From Ferruginibacter sp050611725 (GTDB lineage: Bacteria > Bacteroidota > Bacteroidia > Chitinophagales > Chitinophagaceae): 64,000 bases of DNA. The notes beneath the pieces were generated by a model. It was not told where the DNA came from. It searched no databases and worked only from the letters and a program-made list of their open reading frames with translations. How positions within the stretch are numbered: the first letter of the stretch is position 1; each line of letters opens with the position of its first letter. This document shows positions 1 to 8,059 of this stretch, one piece after another. Location of the stretch: NCBI RefSeq assembly GCF_050611725.1, contig NZ_JBODJB010000001.1, forward strand, positions 310,001-374,000, in the 5' to 3' direction. A program made the position numbers and the translations under genes.

Positions 1-3
1 CAA

Positions 4-711
4 TTACCTGTTAACCAATAAAGTGGCAGCAACAATACCGGCTGTTTCGGTTCGTAATCTTGTATTACCTAAAGCAACTGGGATATATTTATTTTGCAAA
101 GCAACGTCAATTTCGTCTTGTGTAAAATCTCCTTCCGGGCCGATACAAATTTGCTGGTTCATTAATTTCGGAATTTGAAGATGACTTAATTGTTGTTTAT
201 CATCTTCTATACAATGCGCTATAAATCTTTGCTGAGTTGAAGGCTGTTGAACGTACTGAACAAACTTTGTTGGTTCATGGAGTAATGGCAACCAAACTTG
301 TTGTGATTGTAGCATGGCACTTACCAAGATCGTTTTCATTCTGTCAAAACGGAAATGTTGTTTTTCAGTTCGGGTACAAAGCAGAGGAACAATTGCTGTT
401 ACACCTATTTCTGTTGCTTTTTCTAAGAACCATTCAAACCGACTTGTATTTTTCACCAATGAAATAGCAATAGTAACTTTTCTTGGGGCCGGCGGTCTGT
501 GGTCTGTCGTTAATACCCTGACGCTACAGGCTTTCTTATTATTGTCGACAATCTCTGCAGTAAATAAATTTCCTTTCCCATCAGTTAATTGCAACTGTTC
601 TCCATTTTGCATACGCAAAACCTGTACAATATGTTTAGACGTTTCTTCATTCAGGGCAATCGAATTTTGACCTGCTATAATATTTTCAGAATAAAAAAAA
701 GGTAAAGCCAT
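4..711 (-). CDS. rsmE: 16S rRNA (uracil-1498-N3)-methyltransferase RsmE
   Basis: Methylates N3 of U1498 of 16S rRNA in the assembled 30S subunit, using S-adenosylmethionine. The 235-residue length is normal for the family. The C-terminal SPOUT half carries the SAM-binding loop IGPEGDFTQDE (about residues 190-200) and the knot motif LGNTRLRTETAG (about 214-225). The N-terminal part resembles the PUA-like RNA-binding domain (SKHIVQVLRM). It lies downstream of dnaB on the same strand with a 65-base gap that holds a small inverted repeat, so the two may be transcribed separately. Its stop lies three bases from the window edge, so downstream partners are not visible. Confidence 0.95.
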   Translation of the reverse strand: MALPFFYSENIIAGQNSIALNEETSKHIVQVLRMQNGEQLQLTDGKGNLFTAEIVDNNKKACSVRVLTTDHRPPAPRKVTIAISLVKNTSRFEWFLEKATEIGVTAIVPLLCTRTEKQHFRFDRMKTILVSAMLQSQQVWLPLLHEPTKFVQYVQQPSTQQRFIAHCIEDDKQQLSHLQIPKLMNQQICIGPEGDFTQDEIDVALQNKYIPVALGNTRLRTETAGIVAATLLVNR

Positions 712-720
712 AAATAAAAA

Positions 721-756
721 GAAGAATGAAAAATCAAATTTAATTCTTCATTCTTC
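721..756. repeat. Short inverted repeat between dnaB and rsmE
   Basis: Perfect 10-base arms (GAAGAATGAA at 721-730, its complement at 747-756) enclose a 16-base AT-rich loop. The wording (GAATGA/TCATTC) resembles the longer inverted repeat at 57126-57183. It could be a weak terminator for dnaB or a member of that repeat family. Confidence 0.55.
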
Positions 757-776
757 ATAAAACAATTATCAATTAT

Positions 777-2342
777 TTAGAAAGGACTTTCTTCATCAAA
801 AGCGCCATCATTCATCCTACTGCCCTTTTGTATGTATAGTTTTGCTCCGGGATCACCTCCTTCATCAGGTCTTACCGGTCTAAAACCACCACCCGGACTA
901 CCGCCACCAAAATCACCGCCATCCTCTTCATCTTCAATAAATTTCTGAATGTGCAACAAGGCTTTTAGTTTAACTGTATCCAAACTACCATTACGATGTT
1001 TTGCGATCTTTACATACGTCTCACCTTTTGTGCTCTCTCCCATTGCATCCTGAGTAATTTCATAATATTCCGGACGGTAGAGAAACATTACCATATCGGC
1101 ATCCTGTTCAATCGCACCTGATTCTCTCAGATCACTCAATTGTGGAATTTTTGCACCTTCTTTACGTTTTTCAACTTCCCTGCTCAACTGTGATAACGCA
1201 ATGATCGGAACCTGTAGCTCTTTCGCCAATCCTTTCAAGTCTCTTGATATACGGCTGATCTCTTGTTCACGGTTACCGTTTCTGTTCTCTCCTGCTCCAC
1301 TCATCAATTGCAAATAGTCGATAATGATGATGCCTACATTGTGTTTGTTTTTTAAACGACGACATTTCGCTCTCAATTCAAAAATATTCAAAGCAGCGGT
1401 ATCATCAATAAATATAGGTGCATTACTTAAACGTTCAATTCCTTTTTTATAGAGTTGCTTCATTTCGTGTTCTTCCAATTGACCACGATTGATCTTCTCT
1501 AACCATATTTCACTTTCGGCACTTAAAATACGTGTAACCAATTGTCCGGCACTCATCTCAAGACTGAAAAAGCCTACCGCTGTAGGTTTTGTAGGATGTA
1601 AGGCAGCACTACGGGCAAGATTCAATGCAAAGGCTGTTTTACCTACTGAAGGTCGTGCCGCAAGAATAATAAGATCTGTAGGCTGCCAACCATAAGTCAA
1701 TTTATCTAATTTAGGAAAACCACTTGGCACACCTGTGATATCTTCATCACGGTTACGCATATCTTCAATTTTCTGAATGGTTTTAACCAATACAGTATTG
1801 ATATCATCGAAATTTTTACGAAGGTGATTGTTAGTGATCTCAAACAACTTACTTTCTGCATCATCCAACAGATCAAAAACATCCGTTGCATCTTCGTAAG
1901 CGTCGCCGATTATTTCTCCGCTGATCCTTATCAATTCTCTTTGAATGAATTTCTGTAGAATGATTCTTGAGTGAGCATCAATATTAGCAGATGAAACTAC
2001 AGCATTGGTTAATTTGGAAACATAGTATGGACCACCAACCAGATCAAGTTCTTCCTTGATCTTTAATTCTTCAACAACTGTCAACAGATCTATCGGCAAA
2101 CTCTTTTGAGCCAAAGAAGTAAATGCTCTGAAAATGCGCTGATGCGCCTCAGTATAAAAACATTCAGCTTTTAAAATTTCGATTACAGTATCAAAGGCAC
2201 TTTTTTCTAGCATGATGGCTCCAAGTACAGCTTCTTCCAACTCCTTTGCCTGAGGCGGTACTTTGCCAAATACCATGTTTCCTAGATCGAGTGAGGGTTT
2301 TCTTCTTGTCTTTCTATCTTTGTTAAGGTTAGTAAAATCCAT
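777..2342 (-). CDS. dnaB: Replicative DNA helicase DnaB
   Basis: Hexameric 5'-3' helicase of the replication fork. The 521 residues follow the family plan: an N-terminal primase-binding helical domain (about 30-135), a linker, and a RecA-like motor domain (about 195-475). The Walker A motif is AARPSVGKTA (residues 228-237, Lys235) and the Walker B region is VGIIIIDYLQLM. The QLSREVEKR and DLRESGAIEQDADMV segments are typical. No intein interrupts the motor domain. The C-terminus (about 480-521) is a glycine-rich, probably disordered tail. The gene is transcribed away from pheT across a 460-base gap. A TAACATTG hexamer-like element at 2420-2427 (minus strand, one mismatch to TAnnTTTG) is a weak promoter candidate. 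Confidence 0.97.
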   Translation of the reverse strand: MDFTNLNKDRKTRRKPSLDLGNMVFGKVPPQAKELEEAVLGAIMLEKSAFDTVIEILKAECFYTEAHQRIFRAFTSLAQKSLPIDLLTVVEELKIKEELDLVGGPYYVSKLTNAVVSSANIDAHSRIILQKFIQRELIRISGEIIGDAYEDATDVFDLLDDAESKLFEITNNHLRKNFDDINTVLVKTIQKIEDMRNRDEDITGVPSGFPKLDKLTYGWQPTDLIILAARPSVGKTAFALNLARSAALHPTKPTAVGFFSLEMSAGQLVTRILSAESEIWLEKINRGQLEEHEMKQLYKKGIERLSNAPIFIDDTAALNIFELRAKCRRLKNKHNVGIIIIDYLQLMSGAGENRNGNREQEISRISRDLKGLAKELQVPIIALSQLSREVEKRKEGAKIPQLSDLRESGAIEQDADMVMFLYRPEYYEITQDAMGESTKGETYVKIAKHRNGSLDTVKLKALLHIQKFIEDEEDGGDFGGGSPGGGFRPVRPDEGGDPGAKLYIQKGSRMNDGAFDEESPF

Positions 2343-2802
2343 GTTCGGTGTAAGGTTATAAAGTTAAAAGTTAATGGTAGTAAGCCTCTGCAGTTCAACT
2401 GATTTCTTCGTTTAACGGGCAATGTTAGCATCGTTTAAAACCAAAAAAATGGTCATTTGAGTATTGCAGAAAGACTAAGATAAATTCAAAAAAGTTCAGG
2501 TTTATGCACATGCCTTTGTACCCAACTTTTTATAATGATTTTCCACTGTTCATTCACATGTAAAAGTAGGTTATCCACGGCTTATAAACATGGTAATTAA
2601 CAAGCATTATTCAGGCAAATGGGCATTCGCATTCATTTATTAACAGTATAGCAACCAAATCTTTTTTTTTCTTCACTAAGCAAGCTTTTTTTTCACTTGT
2701 TTATGTGAAAATGAATTCATATTTGGCAACGAATTCGGGTAAATTTTACCGCTTGTATTGCAATAGTTATCTTTGCCGACACAAATAATAATATTACAGT
2801 AA
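2343..2802. other. Divergent dnaB-pheT intergenic region with DnaA-box-like sites
   Basis: This 460-base AT-rich gap separates the divergent dnaB and pheT genes and has no convincing ORF. It contains TTATGCACA (2502-2510), a full match to the DnaA-box consensus TTWTNCACA, and TTATCCACG (2571-2579), one base off the classical box. A 7-base inverted repeat TTTTCAC/GTGAAAA lies at 2690-2711. The pheT promoter motif TATCTTTG is at 2768-2775. Two boxes can occur by chance in AT-rich DNA, so a replication or regulatory role is only a possibility. Confidence 0.4.
2768..2775 (+). promoter_or_regulatory. Bacteroidota -7 promoter element for pheT
   Basis: TATCTTTG matches the Bacteroidota -7 consensus TAnnTTTG and ends 27 bases before the pheT ATG. 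Transcription would start around 2782, giving a leader of about 20 bases. No convincing -33 TTTG is seen at the usual spacing. Confidence 0.65.
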
Positions 2803-5229
2803 ATGACAATAAGTTACAACTGGCTAAGTGAATATCTTCCCGAAAAAGTTGACCCTGAAAAACTGAGCAAAATCTTAACTGCTATTGGTTTGGAAGTTGA
2901 GAGTATGGAAAAATACGAAGAGTTGAAAGGCGGCCTCGAAGGACTTGTAATTGGTGAAGTGCTGGAATGCGAAAAACATCCTGATGCTGATAAACTTAGT
3001 CTTACAAGAGTGGATATTGGTGCTGCTGAAAATCTGCAAATTGTATGTGGTGCTCCGAATGTAGCTGTGGGGCAGAAAGTAGTAGTGGCAACAATCGGCG
3101 CAACGATCTATCCTTCTACCGGAGAACCATTGACAATGAAGAAAGCAAAGATCAGAGGCGTTGAAAGCTTTGGGATGATCTGTGCAGAAGATGAGATAGG
3201 ATTAAATGATAATCATGCAGGTATAATGGTATTGCCAGCCGATACAAAAGTTGGTACAGCTGCTGCAGATTATTTTAAGCCATACAACGATGTTATTTTT
3301 GAAATCGGTCTCACACCAAACAGAATGGACGCCATGAGCCATTTAGGTGTGGCAAGAGATGTTTGTGCGTATCTATGGCATCATAACAAAAAAGAAGTAT
3401 CGGTAAAATCGCCATACAAAAATGGCATTAAAGCTGAGAATAAGACTTTACAAATTGCCGTAAACATTGAAAATGCAACTGCCTGCGAAAGATATGCCGG
3501 CATCAGCATTAAAAATGTTACCGTTGCAGAAAGCCCGAAGTGGCTACAACAAAAATTAAAAGCGATTGGGTTAAGACCTATCAATAATATAGTTGACATC
3601 ACCAATTTCATATTGCATGAAACTGGACAACCTTTACATGCGTTTGATGCGGCTGCGATAAAAGGCAATACAATCATTGTAAAAAACCTGCCCGAAGGAA
3701 CCCCTTTTATTACTTTGGATGAAAAAGAAAGAAAACTAAATGCAGAAGATCTGATGATCTGTAATGCAGAAGAACCAATGTGCATTGGCGGTGTGTATGG
3801 TGGTTTACACAGCGGCGTAACAAATACAACAACAAGTATTTTTTTAGAAAGCGCATGGTTCAATCCAATTTCAATTCGTAAAACATCGTTCAGACATGGA
3901 TTGCGTACAGATGCAGCCACGAGATTTGAAAAAGGTGTTGACATTGGCAACACCGTAAATGTTTTAAAACGTGCTGCCCTGTTGATCAAAGAAATTGCCG
4001 GCGGAGAATTTGCAAGTGATATAATTGATGTTTATCCTAACCCGAAGCAAAAAACAGAGGTTGCTATTAAATATCACTACCTGAAAAAATTAAGTGGTAA
4101 AAATTATCATGGCGATACAGTTAAAAATATTTTAACCGGACTAGGGTTTGAAATTCTTAAAGAAGGTATTGACGATCTTCGTATATCCGTTCCGTTTAGT
4201 AAGCCCGATATCAGCATACCTGCAGACATTGTTGAAGAAATTATGCGTATTGATGGGCTTGATAATGTAGATATCCCATCTGTCATAAGTATCTCTCCTT
4301 CAGTTGAAACCCTTGCTCATGAAGCAACATACAAGGAAAAGACAGCTAACTACCTGATAGGACTTGGATTCAATGAGATATTTACAAATAGCATTACCAA
4401 TGCTGCTTATTATACTGAGGAAGAATTACAGACAACCGTAAAAATGATCAACAGTTTGAGTGCAGAGTTGAATGTAATGCGACCAAGTATGATGGAAACC
4501 GGATTAGAAAGTGTTGCGTACAATTTGAACAGAAAAAACAGCGACCTCCAATTTTTTGAATTCGGAAAAACCTACAACATTGTTGGCGAAAACAAATATT
4601 CAGAAAAACAACACCTGAGCATTTACATTACCGGTAAAAAAACAATGGATAGCTGGAAAGGAAAAGGAGACAAAGCTGACATTTATTTTGCTAAAGCAGT
4701 TGCTGAAAAGATCATTCAATTACTCGGTTTGAAGATCGGCTCTTTAGAAACAGTAACGAATAAAAATCTTGACAACTGTCTTGAACTAAAGATCAAGAAT
4801 GATGTTGTTGCAACCGTTGGTACTATTAACAAAAAAACAGCTGATCGTTTTGATATAAAACAACCTGTTTTATATGCAGACATTGAATGGGAAAGATTGA
4901 TCACCTTAAGTAAAAAAGTAAAGATCGAATTTGCCGGCATTCCGAAGTTTCCTGCAGTACAAAGAGATCTAGCTATTGTGGTAAATAAATCTGTTAAGTA
5001 TGATGATGTGCATAAAGCTACCAATGGTGCTAAAATAAGCAAATTGCAATCTGTTAATTTGTTTGATATTTTTGAAAGCGATAAATTAGGTGCCGACAGA
5101 AAATCACTTGCCATTAGCTTTACCTTTTTAGACGAAGAAAAAACTTTAACCGACAAGGAAATTGATGCAATGATGAGTAAAATAATTGTATCTTACGAAA
5201 AGGAACTAAATGCAGAAATAAGAAAATAG
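2803..5229 (+). CDS. pheT: Phenylalanyl-tRNA synthetase beta subunit
   Basis: Beta chain of the alpha2-beta2 enzyme that charges tRNA-Phe in the cytoplasm. The 808 residues show the standard order: a tRNA-binding EMAP-like domain near the N-terminus (VIGEVLECEKHPDADKLSL, about residues 50-68), the B3/B4 editing region (TPNRMDAMSHLGVARDV, then GLRTDAATRFEKGVD), a B5 domain, a synthetase-core-like domain, and a C-terminal anticodon-binding FDX-ACB domain (KFPAVQRDLAIVV). It starts the operon pheT - coiled-coil protein - zapA, and the next start codon is one base after its stop. pheS is not in the window. Confidence 0.97.
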   Translation: MTISYNWLSEYLPEKVDPEKLSKILTAIGLEVESMEKYEELKGGLEGLVIGEVLECEKHPDADKLSLTRVDIGAAENLQIVCGAPNVAVGQKVVVATIGATIYPSTGEPLTMKKAKIRGVESFGMICAEDEIGLNDNHAGIMVLPADTKVGTAAADYFKPYNDVIFEIGLTPNRMDAMSHLGVARDVCAYLWHHNKKEVSVKSPYKNGIKAENKTLQIAVNIENATACERYAGISIKNVTVAESPKWLQQKLKAIGLRPINNIVDITNFILHETGQPLHAFDAAAIKGNTIIVKNLPEGTPFITLDEKERKLNAEDLMICNAEEPMCIGGVYGGLHSGVTNTTTSIFLESAWFNPISIRKTSFRHGLRTDAATRFEKGVDIGNTVNVLKRAALLIKEIAGGEFASDIIDVYPNPKQKTEVAIKYHYLKKLSGKNYHGDTVKNILTGLGFEILKEGIDDLRISVPFSKPDISIPADIVEEIMRIDGLDNVDIPSVISISPSVETLAHEATYKEKTANYLIGLGFNEIFTNSITNAAYYTEEELQTTVKMINSLSAELNVMRPSMMETGLESVAYNLNRKNSDLQFFEFGKTYNIVGENKYSEKQHLSIYITGKKTMDSWKGKGDKADIYFAKAVAEKIIQLLGLKIGSLETVTNKNLDNCLELKIKNDVVATVGTINKKTADRFDIKQPVLYADIEWERLITLSKKVKIEFAGIPKFPAVQRDLAIVVNKSVKYDDVHKATNGAKISKLQSVNLFDIFESDKLGADRKSLAISFTFLDEEKTLTDKEIDAMMSKIIVSYEKELNAEIRK

Positions 5230-5230
5230 A

Positions 5231-5518
5231 TTGACGCCAATAGAGGAAAATATCACCCGGATCAACAACAAGCTTCAGCAATTGCTGAAGAATTATGCCG
5301 CTCTCAAAAAAGAGAACGAGCAGTTGAACACAATGTTGTCCAACCATCGATCGCAGAAAGAAAACGATTTGGAAAAGATCACCCAATTAGAACAACAGGT
5401 AGCTATCTTAAAATCTGCTGCCGGGCAAATGTCAGAATCAGAAAAAAAAGCTTTCGAAAAAAACATCAACCAATATATTAAAGAAATAGACAAGTGCATT
5501 GGCTTGCTGAGCGAATAA
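5231..5518 (+). CDS. Small coiled-coil protein between pheT and zapA
   Basis: A 95-residue protein from a TTG start one base after the pheT stop. It is almost entirely predicted coiled coil: heptad-like spacing of L/I/A with many K, E, Q and N residues (IEENITRINNKLQQLLKNYA onward). It has no signal peptide, membrane segment or cysteines. zapA begins five bases after its stop, so the two are probably co-translated. Its position before zapA suggests a division-associated scaffold, perhaps analogous to ZapB, but I do not recognise the family and that role is inference. The first ATG inside the frame is at the LNTML segment, too late to be likely. Confidence 0.75.
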   Translation: MTPIEENITRINNKLQQLLKNYAALKKENEQLNTMLSNHRSQKENDLEKITQLEQQVAILKSAAGQMSESEKKAFEKNINQYIKEIDKCIGLLSE

Positions 5519-5522
5519 AATT

Positions 5523-5807
5523 ATGGCAGAATTAATTCCTGTAAATATTGTTATCGGCGACAGAACCTATCGCATTAAAACCAATCCGGAAGATGAGGAG
5601 ATCATCAGGCGTACGCTAAAAACAATCAATGATAAGATCATTGAATTTAAAACACAGTTCTCAGGAAAAGATATGCAGGATTACATTGCAATGGTAATGA
5701 TCTGGTATGCTACCCAGGCCACCACCGACACAAATAATCCTGCAATTGAAAAAGAGATATTAAGTGGGCTCCTTAAATTGGAAACGCAGATCGATTCTAA
5801 TCTGTAA
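5523..5807 (+). CDS. zapA: Cell division protein ZapA
   Basis: ZapA binds FtsZ and bundles its filaments at the division septum. The 94-residue protein has the family's N-terminal globular part (IPVNIVIGDRTYRIKTNPED, residues 4-23), followed by the RRTLKTINDKIIEFK helix and a C-terminal helix that forms the dimer. It is the last gene of the pheT operon. Its stop codon directly abuts the convergent stop of the DUF3857 gene, so nothing of the operon extends further. In many Bacteroidota zapA is followed by rny. Here about 4.9 kb of minus-strand genes intervene. Confidence 0.9.
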   Translation: MAELIPVNIVIGDRTYRIKTNPEDEEIIRRTLKTINDKIIEFKTQFSGKDMQDYIAMVMIWYATQATTDTNNPAIEKEILSGLLKLETQIDSNL

Positions 5808-8045
5808 TTACTTTTTCTTCTCCAACAATAACTTTTTCTCTGTAAATTCAGAAGCTGCATCCATCACCTGCAATAATTTACTCCAGTTACTTACCGGTTC
5901 ATAATTACTGTTATAGGTACGTGATGCAGTTATTGTAACGATGTTACCTGATTGTTTTGCGGTAGATGTGAAAGAAGCAACATCATTTTCTGTTTTCTTA
6001 TTGATCTCATCCAATCCCTTAACAGTATACCCCTCAGGTATCGTAATGTCAAATGTATAAGACAAAGTACGGGCGGCAGACATATATATATCTACAGTTC
6101 TTGTACGATCTTTCTCTTCTACTTTTGAGAAAGTACCCATTAATTTACCGGCATCTAAAATGTAATTGTTACCTGCTTTCTTAACAAAATTCTCCATAGT
6201 AAACTTCTGCTTGAATTCAAACACGGGTTTTTGTACAGCAAAGCCATTGTTCACAATTTGATAGCTGATCAACTCTTTTGGATACTGATCATATTGTGCG
6301 TTGATCTCATCTTTAAAATAATCTTTTTGATTTATTTTTTCTTTGTCAATAGCCGTTTGTAATTCGGCAGCTTTTGCTTTAGTTTTTTTATCATCGAGCA
6401 AATATTCTACTGCACTCATTTTACCAATCAATGCTGCAAAGCCATCATTTACTTCCTGTGCGGTTAACAATTTTTTTTGATCAGATTGCTTCATCTCTCC
6501 CGATTCGGTAACACTGCGATCAATAGTAAGCAATTGCATATTCTCTTTTCCAAATTCAACCTTAATGGTTTCAGCTATAACATTCTCTGTGCTTTTGCTA
6601 ACGGGTAATTTGATCGGCAATTCCGTGTCAGAAAACTTTGGCTTTCTGTCTCTCCCTTCACGAGTGATCACCAATGCATTTTCTCCCTGATAAGCAGAAG
6701 GCAATTGACCTGTATTATGGAAGAAATCATTAAAAGCGATCCACTTGTATTTTCCTTCGTGATTGATCTTTACAAAGGTTTCAATATCACCCAATCCAAA
6801 AATTTCATTCAATCTTCCTGAAAAACGATTACAAACCAATACAATATCATTTTCAATATCATAATCTCTCAAGACCTCACTGAACGTAATGGCCATATCG
6901 TACCAATCCATATTGCCATTGTTCTTTTCGTTACTTACGTTCATGTTGGTCAACGATGGATATTTGGACCAATGATAATAGTTATACAAATAATTAATGA
7001 TACTATCTGAGGGCAATTCCTTCATCGCTTTCTTCCCACCAAAATATTCTTCCATTGGTTTCTCAACGGAAAAATCAACCAAACGAAATCTGATCTTATC
7101 TGTATAATAATTTTTCAATTTTGTTTTATACAACTCTGTAAACGGACCTCTTTTTACATTACCCGGACTTGCAACAATACTTGCTCCAAGAAATCCATAG
7201 CGAATAACATGATAAGGGAACTGTCTTGCAAAACAAGACCACATCGGTGTTTTTGCTTTAGGTAGATTTTTTTCTGTGAACTCCAATACTATATCATTGT
7301 CATCATTTTCCGATTGCGCAATTGGTTTAGCGCCATTCATACTCATTACATCTGCACCGCATTTTTTATCGAGTGTGTACTTAACGTTATAGTATAATAT
7401 CGGGTATTCACCACCGAGAGGAAAAACATTCGGGCCTCTTGTATCAGCTCCATTTTCGGTTACTTCTTCAATACGGATATAGTAATCTAAAATATCCCCA
7501 ACCTGTAAATTAGGGATAGCCAATTTACCTTCTTTGTCTTTTGCTTCATTTTTAGTTAATACTTCTTCATCAGCATTTACAATAAATTGTTTGCCATCGG
7601 TTTTAATAACCTTAGCCCCTACATAGGTTTTATATGTTTCAACAATTTTTGTGATGAAGATCGAAGAGGTATTGTTCAGGTTTTTCTTATACTCCAGCGT
7701 TGAAAACTCATCTAATGCCGCTTTATCATTGATCTTTACCCTCTCTCTTAACGTAGTGTAATACTTTAACCTCGTGGCAAATCCGGGACCGAACAAACTG
7801 ATCTTTAATTTTTTCTTCGATGAGTTGGTAACCTCCAGCATTTTTGCCAACACCACCGCACTTTCATTTTTATATTCGCTTGGTACCTCTATTACATCAA
7901 ATGGTTTGCCACCACTGCTCCATATTTCTTCCTGCACTTCTGCAGCTCTTTCTTTATACTTTTTTTCGTCTTTTGCTCCACCTTGTGCCAAAAGAGTTGA
8001 TACACAGATAAAACTTAAAATGATAGTTCCGGTTATTTGCTTCAT
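5808..8045 (-). CDS. Exported DUF3857 protein with degenerate transglutaminase-like domain
   Basis: A 745-residue exported protein with a signal peptide (MKQITGTIILSFICVSTLLAQ). The N-terminal half matches the DUF3857 layout seen in the upstream gene: beta-rich, with a GDILDYYIRIEEVTENG segment. The centre aligns by eye with the transglutaminase core of that neighbour, but the catalytic Cys is replaced by Trp (NMDWYDMA against YGDCKGMA). The His and Asp positions also appear lost (IETFVKI, AFNDFF). It is probably a non-enzymatic paralogue. It lies 14 bases downstream of the active-looking gene and is surely co-transcribed with it. Function is unknown. A periplasmic or surface complex of the two is inference. 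Confidence 0.85.
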   Translation of the reverse strand: MKQITGTIILSFICVSTLLAQGGAKDEKKYKERAAEVQEEIWSSGGKPFDVIEVPSEYKNESAVVLAKMLEVTNSSKKKLKISLFGPGFATRLKYYTTLRERVKINDKAALDEFSTLEYKKNLNNTSSIFITKIVETYKTYVGAKVIKTDGKQFIVNADEEVLTKNEAKDKEGKLAIPNLQVGDILDYYIRIEEVTENGADTRGPNVFPLGGEYPILYYNVKYTLDKKCGADVMSMNGAKPIAQSENDDNDIVLEFTEKNLPKAKTPMWSCFARQFPYHVIRYGFLGASIVASPGNVKRGPFTELYKTKLKNYYTDKIRFRLVDFSVEKPMEEYFGGKKAMKELPSDSIINYLYNYYHWSKYPSLTNMNVSNEKNNGNMDWYDMAITFSEVLRDYDIENDIVLVCNRFSGRLNEIFGLGDIETFVKINHEGKYKWIAFNDFFHNTGQLPSAYQGENALVITREGRDRKPKFSDTELPIKLPVSKSTENVIAETIKVEFGKENMQLLTIDRSVTESGEMKQSDQKKLLTAQEVNDGFAALIGKMSAVEYLLDDKKTKAKAAELQTAIDKEKINQKDYFKDEINAQYDQYPKELISYQIVNNGFAVQKPVFEFKQKFTMENFVKKAGNNYILDAGKLMGTFSKVEEKDRTRTVDIYMSAARTLSYTFDITIPEGYTVKGLDEINKKTENDVASFTSTAKQSGNIVTITASRTYNSNYEPVSNWSKLLQVMDAASEFTEKKLLLEKKK

Positions 8046-8059
8046 GTGTTATAGGTTGC

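Noticed and set aside
777..2342. Intein in dnaB
   Set aside because: The motor domain is continuous at 521 residues, without splice-site motifs.
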